The notes: a model not told the origin generated them from the sequence alone. Numbered from the stretch's first letter, positions 50,926-59,371 are shown. The stretch is DNA of 64,000 nt from Leminorella richardii (GCF_900478135.1 NZ_LS483470.1:2808501-2872500), one strand, 5' to 3'. A program made the numbers and translations.

Positions 50926-51711
50926 TTAGCGCACCAGATAGCCACCGTCGACGACCAGCAGATGGCCGTTTACGTAGTCGGAGGCCCGGCTTGCAAGATA
51001 AACGGCGGCGCCCATCAGATCCTGGGTTTCACCCCAGCGGTTAGCGGGAATGTGGTCGAGCACGCGCTTGTTGGTTTCAGGGTTTTTACGCGTCTGCGTC
51101 GTGATTTCGGTCGCATAGTAGCCGGGCGCAATGCCGTTGACCTGAATGTTGTACTGGCCCAGTTCGTCGCAGTAGGCTTTAGTAAAGCCCGCCAGCGCGT
51201 GCTTGGTGGCAGAGTAGGCTGGTGACCACTGTCCGCCCAGATAGGAAAACAGCGAGCAGATGTTGATGATCTTGCCGCTGCGCTGCGGGATCATCACTTT
51301 CGCCGCTTCATAGCTCAGCTCAAAGGCAGCGGTCAGGTTGATGTCGATCATCGGATCCCAGTCTTCCCGCCCGAAGTCCAACACCTTGTTGAGCTTACAG
51401 ATGCCGGCGTTGTTGACCAGAATATCAACGGAACCCATCGTATCCAGGCACTGGCGAATAACTCTTGCCGGCGCGCCCTTTTCGGTGATGTCTACCTGCA
51501 TGAATTCCACTTTCACGCCCTGCTTTTCAATCAGTTCACGCGTTGCTTCGTTATCCGCGATAAAGCTTGGAATAAACAGGTTTGCGCCCGCTTTTGCCAG
51601 CGCTGTCGCAAACGCCTGACCCAGTCCGCTGTTGCCGCCGGTCACGATCGCCGTTTTTCCTTTTAGTGAAAAAAAGTCTAATGAAAACTCGTCTAACGCA
51701 CTCAATGACAT
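50926..51711 (-). CDS. ygcW: Short-chain dehydrogenase YgcW
   Basis: 261-residue SDR, the same length as E. coli YgcW. The NAD(P) motif is IVTGGNSGLGQAFATAL (about residues 22-38), then VNNAGICKLN, and the catalytic YSATKHALAGF with the upstream serine in NICSLFSYLGG. It resembles 2-deoxy-D-gluconate 3-dehydrogenase (KduD-like) enzymes, so a keto-sugar acid or polyol is a plausible substrate. First gene of the minus-strand arm, with AAGGAG upstream of the ATG and a 73-nt leader element in front of it. Confidence 0.92.
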   Translation of the reverse strand: MSLSALDEFSLDFFSLKGKTAIVTGGNSGLGQAFATALAKAGANLFIPSFIADNEATRELIEKQGVKVEFMQVDITEKGAPARVIRQCLDTMGSVDILVNNAGICKLNKVLDFGREDWDPMIDINLTAAFELSYEAAKVMIPQRSGKIINICSLFSYLGGQWSPAYSATKHALAGFTKAYCDELGQYNIQVNGIAPGYYATEITTQTRKNPETNKRVLDHIPANRWGETQDLMGAAVYLASRASDYVNGHLLVVDGGYLVR

Positions 51712-51741
51712 GATCTAACTCCTTTGAATTCCTGACAAAAA

Positions 51742-51814
51742 GGCAAAAAAAAAGAGAAAAGTAAGCTTCCCGCCGGAGGGCAGGAAGTTACTTTTCTCAT
51801 GATCTCTAGTAACT
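51742..51814 (-). promoter_or_regulatory. Leader antiterminator/terminator element in front of ygcW
   Basis: On the minus strand, GTTACT (51808-51813) can pair with AGTAAC (51787-51792) in an upstream hairpin. AGTAAC overlaps the 5' arm of a long terminator, GAGAAAAGTAA (51788-51798) with TTACTTTTCTC (51754-51764), which has an inner stem CTTCCTGCC/GGCGGGAAG and loop CTCC. T9 follows (51745-51753). The two hairpins are mutually exclusive. 72 of 73 bases are identical to the element in front of yqcE. It is a probable target of the YgcP antiterminator. Confidence 0.85.
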
Positions 51815-51849
51815 ATTAAAATTAGTAACACATCCGTCGTCTTGTATTC

Positions 51850-51865
51850 CGTGATATCTCTCACA
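51850..51865 (-). promoter_or_regulatory. CRP site for the ygcW operon
   Basis: CGTGA-TATCTC-TCACA, close to the consensus TGTGA-N6-TCACA. Its centre (51857.5) is about 41.5 bp from a start site predicted near 51816, with TACTAA (51823-51828, minus) as -10. This is a class II activator position. Confidence 0.75.
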
Positions 51866-51991
51866 GAATCTGCTTTGACGTTTTTTTTACCTATTATTAA
51901 CGTCCCCGAGCGGCAAGTATTCTATGCACATTTAAATATTTATTTAAATATCAAATAAATAAAATTAATTCTCATTTTATCAAATAGGATT

Positions 51992-52007
51992 TGTGATAAT
52001 TCTCACG
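51992..52007 (+). promoter_or_regulatory. CRP site for yqcE-ygcE
   Basis: TGTGA-TAATTC-TCACG, one base from the CRP core consensus. Its centre (51999.5) is about 41.5 bp before a start site predicted near 52041-52042. Confidence 0.78.
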
Positions 52008-52029
52008 GAAAATGTTAACAGCGGCATGC

Positions 52030-52035
52030 TATTAA
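52030..52035 (+). promoter_or_regulatory. -10 element of the yqcE promoter
   Basis: TATTAA at 52030-52035 lies 22 bp after the CRP site. The start would be near 52042, so the transcript begins with the leader element. No good -35 hexamer is present, as expected for a class II CRP promoter. Confidence 0.6.
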
Positions 52036-52041
52036 TAAATG

Positions 52042-52114
52042 AGTTACTAGAGATGATGAGAAAAGTAACTTCCTGCCCTCCGGCGGGAAGCTTACTTTTC
52101 TCTTTTTTTTTGCC
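52042..52114 (+). promoter_or_regulatory. Leader antiterminator/terminator element in front of yqcE
   Basis: GTTACT (52043-52048) can pair with AGTAAC (52064-52069). AGTAAC is part of the 5' arm (52058-52068) of a terminator with 3' arm TTACTTTTCTC (52092-52102), inner stem CTTCCTGCC/GGCGGGAAG and T9 at 52103-52111. It lies between the predicted start site and the yqcE start codon, and is the inverted duplicate of the ygcW leader. Confidence 0.87.
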
Positions 52115-52147
52115 CAAAAATCAACAAACAACGACAGGGACCACCAC

Positions 52148-53436
52148 ATGCACAGTCACCCTATGCGCCGTTGGATCACGCTCGCCATCATCAGCATCAG
52201 CGGAGGGGTCAGCTTCGATCTGGCCTACCTGAGATATATCTATCAGATCCCCATGGCTAAATTTATGGGTTTTAGCAATACCGAAATCGGCCTCATCATG
52301 AGCACCTTCGGCATTGCGGCTATCGTTCTTTACGCGCCCAGCGGCGTTATTGCCGACAAACTTTCCCACAGAAAAACCATGACGTTCGCTATGATTGCCA
52401 CCGGGCTACTGGGGCTTTTGATGTCCGTCTATCCACCCTTTTGGGTCATGATCTTTATTCAGGTCGCCTTCGCCATCACGACCATCCTGCTGCTGTGGTC
52501 CGTTTCCATCAAGGCCGCCTCGCTTCTGGGCAACCATGAAGAACAGGGAAAGATCATGGGTTGGATGGAGGGGCTGCGCGGCGTCGGCGTTATGCTGTTA
52601 GCGGTGTTTACCATGTGGATCTTCTCTCTCTTCATGCCGGAGGATCCCAACAGCCTGAAGACTGTGATTTTAATTTACAGCGGCGTTTACATTTTCCTCG
52701 GCGTACTCTGCTGGTTCTTCGTTAGCGACGGCTATACTTCCCGTGAAGAAAGCGGTGCGTCAAAAGAAAAAACGGCTTCAAGCTCAGCGATATCCTCTCA
52801 GTGCTGAAAATCAGCACGACCTGGTATTGCAGTATGATCATCTTTGGCGTCTATACCATCTACGCCATCCTTAGCTACTCGACCAACTATCTGACTGAAA
52901 TGTACGGCATGACGCTGGTCGCAGCCAGCTATATGGGCATCGTCATCAACAAGATCTTTCGCGCCATGTGCGGCCCTATCGGCGGCCTTATCACAACCTA
53001 TAGCCGCTTTAAATCTCCGACTCGCGTTATTCAGTTTCTCGCCGTCATCAGCGTGGTTACGCTGGGCGTTCTGCTGGTGACAAACCGTAATCCGGGCTCT
53101 GTCGCGGTGGGAATCGGTCTTATTCTGCTTATGGCCTTTGCCTGCTATGCGTCGCGCGGACTCTACTTCGCCTGCATCGGCGAGGCACGCACGCCGCAGT
53201 ACATTATGGGAACCACTGTCGGCATCTGTTCGGTTATCGGCTTTCTGCCCGACGTTTTCGTCTATCCCGTCGTCGGCTACTGGCAAGACACCCTGCCGCC
53301 CGCTGAGGTCTACAACAACATGTGGCTCATGGGGCTGAGCGCCTCCTGCCTGGTCATTCTGTTTACCTTTTTGCTCTTTAACAATATGAAACGCGCACAG
53401 CAGCGCCAGCCGGCTACGCAGCAGGCAACGGAATAG
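52148..53436 (+). pseudogene. yqcE: MFS transporter YqcE, frameshifted
   Basis: Major facilitator similar to E. coli YqcE. The first frame (52148-52807) covers the N-terminal six membrane segments (GGVSFDLAYLRYIYQIPMAK, APSGVIADKLSHRKTMTFA) and ends in an artificial ASSSAISSQC. The correct continuation, NGFKLSDILSVLKISTTWY, is in another frame and runs to 53436 (RGLYFACIGEARTPQYIMGT). One base is missing from the A6 run at 52767-52772; with A7 the gene encodes 429 residues. Both halves are otherwise intact. Second transporter of the cluster, co-transcribed with ygcE. Confidence 0.87.
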
Positions 53437-53465
53437 CCGCGCGACTGAAACAACGAGGATTAGCT

Positions 53466-54914
53466 ATGAGTAACAAATACCTGATGGGGGTAGACGTTGG
53501 CACCCAGAGCGCCAAAGTCGTCATTTTCGACCTTAGCGGAAAAATAGTCTGCGAAGGCAAACAGGCGCTGCGCAAGATGGATATTCCCGCGCCGCTGCTG
53601 GCGGAGCACCCGGATGACGACCTGTGGGACTCGCTTAAAGTGGCCTTTCGGCGAGCAATGGCCGACTTCACCCAGTTAGGCGGACGAGGGGAAGACATTC
53701 TGGCGATGGGCGTCTGCATTATCCGCTGCTGTCGCGTGCTGTTGAAAAAGAACGGCGAGCTGGCCTACCCGGTTATCAACTGGATGGACAAGCGGCTAAA
53801 CCGACCGTATGAATACATCGACGCCTATAAGGACGTACACTACGTCACCACTACCTCCGGCTATATCACTCACCGTCTGACCGGTGAGTTTAAAGATACC
53901 TGCGCCAACTACATTGGCTGGTGGCCGATGGACAACGATACGCTGGACTGGAGCAAAGACCCTGAAGCGTGGAAAAGCTGCAACCTGACGCGCGATCGCG
54001 TTTTCGACGTCGTCAAGCCGGGTGAGATACTGGGTCACCTTAGCGAAATCGCGGCAAAAGAAGTCGGCCTACCTTCAGGCATTCCGGTGGTCGCCACGGC
54101 GCACGACAAGGCCGTAGAGGCTCTGGGCGCCGGTTCACTGGACGAAGGCGTCGCGCTGATCTCTCTCGGCACCTATATCGGTGCCATGGTGCACGGCCAG
54201 GCGAACCTTAAGGATGCGAAAAACTTTTGGCCCTTCCAGGCGTCGATTCCAGGGCGCTATCTGTATGAGTGCATGGGCGTACGGCGCGGCATGTGGACCA
54301 TCAGCTGGTTCCGCGATCAGTTTGGCGCCGCCGCGCTGGCTGAGGCGGAAGAGAAAGGCCACAGCATTGAGGAATTGCTCAATCAGGAGGCATCGCGGGT
54401 TCCTGCGGGAAGCGAAGGCCTGATTACCATTCACGACTGGGCGCCGCCGTCAGAAGCCGAATTTCGCAAGGGCGCGATGATAGGCTTTGACGGCCGCCAC
54501 ACCCGCGCCCACATGTACCGCTCTGTGCTGGAAGGCATCGCCTTTACGATGAAAAATCATATGGACAAGATGGCCGACGAGCTAAAAGTCCCGTTCCGCC
54601 ACCTGATTATTTCAGGCGGAGGAGCCAACAGCGATCTGTTTATGCAAATCTTTGCTGACGTGTTTGGTGTCCCGACCAGCCGTAACGCCATGAAAGGGTC
54701 GGCCGCCGTTGGCTGTGCGATTAACGCCGGTATGGCCGTTGGCGCATTCAACGACTACGAGCAGGCAACGGCTCAGATGGTTCAAACAGGGGACAGCTTC
54801 ACGCCGAAGATGGACAATCACCGGTTCTATAACGCGCTTAATGAGGACATCTATAAGCAGGTTAACCAGTATCTGGACCCGCTGCTTCAGCGCCTAAGCC
54901 CGTTAGTAGACTAA
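53466..54914 (+). CDS. ygcE: FGGY-family carbohydrate kinase YgcE
   Basis: 482-residue kinase of the xylulokinase/glycerol kinase superfamily. The N-terminal ATPase motif is MGVDVGTQSAKVVIFDLSGK. The middle has NWMDKRLNRPYEYIDAY and the catalytic aspartate region TAHDKAVEALGAGSLDEG. The C-terminal nucleotide-binding loop is LIISGGGANSDLFMQIFAD. It probably phosphorylates the imported sugar or polyol, and its product is a candidate ligand for YgcP. It is 29 bp after yqcE and ends at a strong terminator. Confidence 0.92.
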   Translation: MSNKYLMGVDVGTQSAKVVIFDLSGKIVCEGKQALRKMDIPAPLLAEHPDDDLWDSLKVAFRRAMADFTQLGGRGEDILAMGVCIIRCCRVLLKKNGELAYPVINWMDKRLNRPYEYIDAYKDVHYVTTTSGYITHRLTGEFKDTCANYIGWWPMDNDTLDWSKDPEAWKSCNLTRDRVFDVVKPGEILGHLSEIAAKEVGLPSGIPVVATAHDKAVEALGAGSLDEGVALISLGTYIGAMVHGQANLKDAKNFWPFQASIPGRYLYECMGVRRGMWTISWFRDQFGAAALAEAEEKGHSIEELLNQEASRVPAGSEGLITIHDWAPPSEAEFRKGAMIGFDGRHTRAHMYRSVLEGIAFTMKNHMDKMADELKVPFRHLIISGGGANSDLFMQIFADVFGVPTSRNAMKGSAAVGCAINAGMAVGAFNDYEQATAQMVQTGDSFTPKMDNHRFYNALNEDIYKQVNQYLDPLLQRLSPLVD

Positions 54915-54925
54915 CGGGAAATGAT

Positions 54926-54960
54926 AAAACCCGCGCAGGCACTCTGCCCGCGCGGGTTTT
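54926..54960. terminator. Terminator between ygcE and radA
   Basis: AAAACCCGCGC and GCGCGGGTTTT form an 11-bp perfect stem with short A/T tracts on both sides and a further TTTTTT a few bases on. It serves ygcE (plus) and radA (minus). Confidence 0.88.
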
Positions 54961-54971
54961 CAATTTTTTGC

Positions 54972-56351
54972 TTACAAATCCTCTAAAACGGATAGCGCAT
55001 CAGAAAGCTTCTTCACGCCGAAAACCTGCATATTGGGGATCGGCTTCTTTGGCGCGTTAGCAAACGGCACGATGGCTCGCTTAAAGCCGTGCTTGGCGGC
55101 CTCAATAATTCTCTCCTGCCCGCTGGGTACCGGGCGGATCTCACCCGCCAGCCCCACCTCACCGAACACCACCAAATCTTCCGGCAGTGGGCGATCGCGA
55201 AGGCTGGACACCAAAGACAGCTGCAGCGCCAGATCGGCACTGGTTTCTGTCACTTTCACGCCGCCAACCACGTTAACAAATACGTCCTGATCGGCCATCT
55301 GTAGGCCGCCATGGCGATGCAGCACAGCTAAAAGCAGTGCCAGCCTGTTCTGTTCAAGGCCTACCGCCACCCGCCGAGGATTTGACAGCATAGAGTGATC
55401 GACCAGCGCCTGAATCTCAACCAGCAGAGGGCGGGAACCTTCCCACAGCACCATCACTGAGCTGCCGGAGGTCACTTCCTCACCTCGGCTCAGGAAGATA
55501 GCCGACGGATTGTTAATCTCTTTAAGCCCCTGCTCTGTCATGGCAAAAACGCCAAGCTCGTTTACCGCACCAAAGCGGTTTTTATGGCTGCGCAGCGTTC
55601 TAAAGCGAGAGTCTGCATCACCGTCAAGCAGTACGGAACAGTCGATACAGTGCTCCAACACCTTCGGCCCGGCCAGCGAGCCGTCTTTGGTCACGTGGCC
55701 GACCATAATGATGGCTACGCCCTTGGTTTTAGCAAAGCGCGTCAAATAGGCCGCCGTTTCCCGCACCTGCGCAACGCTGCCGGGGGAAGACTGCACGTCA
55801 GCCATATGCATGACCTGTATGGAATCGATAACCATCAGCTTGGGCTGTTCCTGCTCGGCAATCAGGCAAATCTGCTCAATGCTGGTTTCCGACAGCATTT
55901 GAAGGTGTTCAGTGGGGAGCCCCAGACGATGCGCTCTCATCGCAACCTGCTGCAGAGACTCTTCGCCGGTTACGTACAGGGTTTTCATCTGCCCGGCTAG
56001 CTTGCACATGGTTTGCAGCAGCAGTGTACTCTTCCCTGCGCCCGGGTTACCGCCGATAAGAATGGCACTGCCCGGTACGACACCGCCGCCAAGCACGCGA
56101 TCGAACTCTTTAAATCCCGTGGAAAAGCGAGGAAGCGCCTCTAGACTAATCTCCGACAGCTTCTGCACTCTTGAAACGCCAGCGTCTCCTGCATAGCCGG
56201 AAAAACGATCCTGACGGTTGGAGGACGCTGCCGCCAGACGGATTTCTGTAATGCTGTTCCACGCCTGACAGGCGCTACACTGCCCTTGCCAGCGCGGATA
56301 GTCCGCTCCGCATTCGTTACATACGAACGCGCGTTTAACAGGCTTTGCCAT
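54972..56351 (-). CDS. radA: DNA repair protein RadA
   Basis: RecA-like ATPase that promotes branch migration in recombination. 459 residues (460 in E. coli). N-terminal zinc finger with CNECGADYPRWQGQCSAC; Walker A GGNPGAGKSTLLLQ (about residue 95); RadA-specific KNRFG in SHKNRFGAVNELG; C-terminal Lon-like domain (EVGLAGEIRPVPSGQERI). It is downstream of serB on the same strand (50-bp gap), as in E. coli. Confidence 0.97.
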   Translation of the reverse strand: MAKPVKRAFVCNECGADYPRWQGQCSACQAWNSITEIRLAAASSNRQDRFSGYAGDAGVSRVQKLSEISLEALPRFSTGFKEFDRVLGGGVVPGSAILIGGNPGAGKSTLLLQTMCKLAGQMKTLYVTGEESLQQVAMRAHRLGLPTEHLQMLSETSIEQICLIAEQEQPKLMVIDSIQVMHMADVQSSPGSVAQVRETAAYLTRFAKTKGVAIIMVGHVTKDGSLAGPKVLEHCIDCSVLLDGDADSRFRTLRSHKNRFGAVNELGVFAMTEQGLKEINNPSAIFLSRGEEVTSGSSVMVLWEGSRPLLVEIQALVDHSMLSNPRRVAVGLEQNRLALLLAVLHRHGGLQMADQDVFVNVVGGVKVTETSADLALQLSLVSSLRDRPLPEDLVVFGEVGLAGEIRPVPSGQERIIEAAKHGFKRAIVPFANAPKKPIPNMQVFGVKKLSDALSVLEDL

Positions 56352-56401
56352 GACGACTCCTCATTAACTCAACGCTACTCGACCGTACGGGGTGCCTAAA
56401 T

Positions 56402-57378
56402 CTATTTGCCCTCGTGATTCAGGCTGGACGATAGAATGCACAGTACCCCAAGCAGGTTCGCAACGCGGATCGCCACTTTGGACTTAGAATACACTTTAGG
56501 CTTGGCGTGGTAGGCAATGCCTAAACCCGCCACCTTGATCATTTTTAGATCGTTTGCACCATCGCCAATAGCCACCGTTTGACTCATAGGAATAGACAAC
56601 TCTTCTGCCAACTGCTGGAGCTTTTGTGCTTTAAATTTGGCATCGACAATCGGCCCAACGACCTTGCCCGTTAGCTTACCCTGCTTAATGCCCAGCTGGT
56701 TAGCCGAGACGGAAATCAGGTTAAGGCGGTCACGCAGGTAGTCAGCAAAATAGGTAAATCCCCCGAGACGATAGCAACCCGCCATCCCGCTTCGTGCAGT
56801 CGCTCAACCAGCGTTGTGAGCCCAGGCATGAGCGGCAGACGCTGCCGAACGGATTCGAGAATGGAGGCATCTGCATCCTTAAGCGTGGCAACCCGCTGGC
56901 GCAGGCTGGCGGCAAAGTCCAATTCACCACGCATTGCGCGTTCAGTCACCTCTGCAACCTGTTCACCTACTCCGGCCAGACGCGCTATTTCATCAATACA
57001 TTCAATTTCAATCGCCGTAGAGTCCATATCCATGACCAGAAGCCCGGGAGAACGCAGAGAGGGTAAACTTCCCATTTGGGCGACGTCTAGTCGATGCTCT
57101 TCCGCCATTTTCTTGGCCTTGGCAGAAAGCACTCCCGCTAGGCGCACAACCTGATATTCTTCAACAGTCCAAGCGGATACGACAACCAACGGCTCATTTA
57201 GCCGACGCTGAAACTCAGACAGACGCTGTTTATTTAGCCCCTCTCCATACAGCAGCCAACCGGTGTGCCCAGCCCAATAATCGAGGGGCATCACCTCATC
57301 GCCGCTCAGGGACAGCGGTAGCCCAGGCCAGCAGTCGATCTCTGCGGGCAGATCGCTATAGGTCAGACTAATTGGCAT
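56402..57378 (-). pseudogene. serB: Phosphoserine phosphatase SerB, frameshifted
   Basis: HAD-family enzyme for the last step of serine synthesis. The first frame (57378-56716) includes the nucleophile motif LLVMDMDSTAIEIECIDEIA and goes wrong after WRVAIVSG. The second frame continues FTYFADYLRDRLNL, then TVAIGDGANDLKMIK to 56402. The expected SGGFTYFA needs TCGGGGGGATTT, but only five G (C5 at 56760-56764 on the plus strand) are present. One added base gives 325 residues, close to the usual 322. All HAD motifs are conserved, so a base-calling error is likely; a true loss would cause serine auxotrophy. Confidence 0.93.
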
Positions 57379-57506
57379 ACAACAACTCCTTCAAAATACG
57401 AGGCGAAACGACAAAATAACTTTCAGCCGACAAACAGCGCTCAAACCTATCCTAACTGATAGAGTTCTGGCAACATAAAACATTCTTCAGCATACGAGAT
57501 AGCGAC

Positions 57507-58202
57507 ATGACAAGGCGGCTCAACCTAAAGTTTCAACTGCACCGAATCGCTATCGTTCTGTTTTGCCTACTTCTGCTGGGCGTGCTGATGCAGGGAATCA
57601 CCTATTTCAGCCTAAACGGTCAGGCGACACAAGCAAAACAGGCCAGAGATCTGGCCCGAACCCTTGCTAAACAGATGACATTTGCTCTGGCTCCCATGAT
57701 GGATGAGCCAACAGAGGAGAGCGATGAGCCACAGATCCGCGCTATCTTGCAGCACGTCGTTGAAAATAGTCGCGTCCTCGACGCGTCCGTGTATCGTGCC
57801 AGCGGGGCACTTATCGCGCAGGAAGGCGAACCGGCCAGCGTTCGCGAACGGCTGACGATTGATAAAAAAGGCACGGATATTTCACAGAACCAGCAAATTG
57901 TCGAAATGATTGAAGGCCAGGATGGCCTGCTAGGCTTCGTTCGTCTAACGCTGGATACCCGAGTTTCTGAAGCTGAAACAGCCGAACTCAACAGCACCTC
58001 TAATATGCTGAGATTAATGCTAGTACTGGCCGCTGCAGTTGGCTTTATACTGGCCAGAGCGATTCTGACTCGTCGGGCTGAAAGCGGAAAAGCATCACTA
58101 ACGGCAGTAGATCACCCGCATGCGGACATCTACAGCGAAAAAACCGACAGAGCAGCAGTGCAGAAAAAGAAACGCCTCCATAAAAAGAAGCCCTATCGCT
58201 GA
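57507..58202 (+). CDS. smp: SMP-type membrane protein YtjB/AhpA
   Basis: 231-residue inner-membrane protein of the SMP_2 family (E. coli YtjB, 214 residues). A first membrane helix (IAIVLFCLLLLGVLMQGITY, residues 13-32) is followed by a periplasmic domain with ILQHVVENSRVLDASVY, a second helix (MLRLMLVLAAAVGFILARAI) near residue 170, and a basic C-terminal tail (KKKRLHKKKPYR). The role is unclear; the gene lies opposite serB as in E. coli. The 3' end overlaps convergent yjjV by 10 bp. Confidence 0.9.
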   Translation: MTRRLNLKFQLHRIAIVLFCLLLLGVLMQGITYFSLNGQATQAKQARDLARTLAKQMTFALAPMMDEPTEESDEPQIRAILQHVVENSRVLDASVYRASGALIAQEGEPASVRERLTIDKKGTDISQNQQIVEMIEGQDGLLGFVRLTLDTRVSEAETAELNSTSNMLRLMLVLAAAVGFILARAILTRRAESGKASLTAVDHPHADIYSEKTDRAAVQKKKRLHKKKPYR

Positions 58203-58978
58203 GCAGGCCAGAACAGAGCCATCGTATTCAAATAAATCTGCTCGGCAATACGCTGGGGCGGCTCTTCCCTAAGCTGACAGAGCGCAGTGAATATATGGGC
58301 AATTCGCTCAGGCCTATTAGGCTGCCCCTGAAATCCCGCCAGCGGCATATCTGGCGCATCGGTCTCAAGCAGAAGAGACTCTAGCGGAAGTGCCGCTATC
58401 GCTCTACGAGTCTTTTGCGCTCTGTCATAAGTAATCACTCCGCCAACGCCGATAAAATAGCCTAACTGAGTGAACGCCAGCGCCTGAGACAGGCTGCCGG
58501 AAAAGCCATGCACAACGCCTGTCCTGCTTTGCTTTACCTGCCGAAGTAGCTTAGCCAGCCGGTCGTGAGTCCTTCGAGAGTGCAGTATGGCTGGGAGATC
58601 AAAACGCTTGGCCAGCTTTAGCTGCTCCAAAAACAGCGTCTCTTGGCGAGCGATCTGAGGCTCTTCCATATACTCATCCAAACCAATTTCCCCCACAGCA
58701 ACGATTCGCCTATCTGCCCTAGACAACCGAACCTCAAGCTCTGCAACATCATCATCACTATGCTGATTAATATAGAGAGGGTGTAAACCCAACGCCCCGT
58801 ATATATATGGAAAACGGGCTGACAGCTGCGTAACTGCGTTAAACCGATCTCGGGTCACCGTTGGCACGATCAGACGCTCAACGCCGCTGTTTTGAGCCAA
58901 CCGCAGGCTTTCCTCTTCATGGTCAAGGAACGGTGGAAAATCAAAGTGGCAATGGGTATCAATAAAAGAGGCTTTCAC
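58193..58978 (-). CDS. yjjV: TatD-family metal-dependent hydrolase YjjV
   Basis: About 261 residues from the GTG at 58978, with AGGAG 7 bp upstream; the frame continues to a TTG at 58999. TIM-barrel metallohydrolase with the metal motif FIDTHCHFDFPPF, then ALGLHPLYIN, AVGEIGLDEY, ILHSRRTHDRL, VVHGFSGSLSQA and LLLETDAPDMPLAGFQGQPN. It is the YjjV member of the family, a putative deoxyribonuclease. It is the terminal gene before the osmY region. Confidence 0.94.
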   Translation of the reverse strand: MKASFIDTHCHFDFPPFLDHEEESLRLAQNSGVERLIVPTVTRDRFNAVTQLSARFPYIYGALGLHPLYINQHSDDDVAELEVRLSRADRRIVAVGEIGLDEYMEEPQIARQETLFLEQLKLAKRFDLPAILHSRRTHDRLAKLLRQVKQSRTGVVHGFSGSLSQALAFTQLGYFIGVGGVITYDRAQKTRRAIAALPLESLLLETDAPDMPLAGFQGQPNRPERIAHIFTALCQLREEPPQRIAEQIYLNTMALFWPAQR

Positions 58979-59122
58979 CTGCGCTCTCCTGAAAGTCAAA
59001 ACGCCTTTTGTCGCTGACTATAGCAGAGAGTTGATTTCGGTGAAGGAATATGTAGCTAAGCAATGGCTAAGACAGTCCACGATCGCTCAAAGGCGACCGT
59101 GAAAAAGAAGAAATCTGTAGAG

Positions 59123-59314
59123 CTAGTGACTCACTTTAGTTTCCAGCTCCTGACGCTCCTGCTCTTTCCCGTAGTCTTCTTGCAGTATGCCTGAAAGCCA
59201 GTCGCTGTTTCCGGCGAAGAACTCATCCTCCATCCCAGCAAACTCGGCCCACCACACTCTCACGCTGCCCTTCCACTGCTTTAACCTGCCCAGAATAATG
59301 TCGCTATTCATCAT
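59123..59314 (-). CDS. CsbD-like small stress protein
   Basis: 63-residue protein with the spacing of the CsbD/YjbJ family: GRLKQWKGSVRVWWAEF, a short acidic linker, then GNSDWLSGILQEDYGKEQ. Relatives are abundant general-stress proteins of unknown function. A very strong site (AGGAGG, 5 bp) precedes the ATG; the second ATG is an alternative start. It lies just after osmY on the same strand and may share its stress-regulated transcription. Confidence 0.75.
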   Translation of the reverse strand: MMNSDIILGRLKQWKGSVRVWWAEFAGMEDEFFAGNSDWLSGILQEDYGKEQERQELETKVSH

Positions 59315-59371
59315 GATGGCCTCCTGAGTAAGTTGATTAAGGGTAAGGTGTCGCCTTACCCTGCTTTCGTA

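Larger units (their letters stand above)
51712..52147. promoter_or_regulatory. ygcW-yqcE divergent control region
   Basis: 436 bp with near mirror symmetry. From left to right: ygcW leader element (51742-51814, minus), CRP site (51850-51865), an AT-rich centre, CRP site (51992-52007), yqcE promoter, and yqcE leader element (52042-52114, plus). Each component is annotated separately. Confidence 0.8.

Noticed and set aside
52801..53436. Independent 211-residue transporter
   Set aside because: It continues YqcE after a one-base deletion; half an MFS protein on its own is unlikely.
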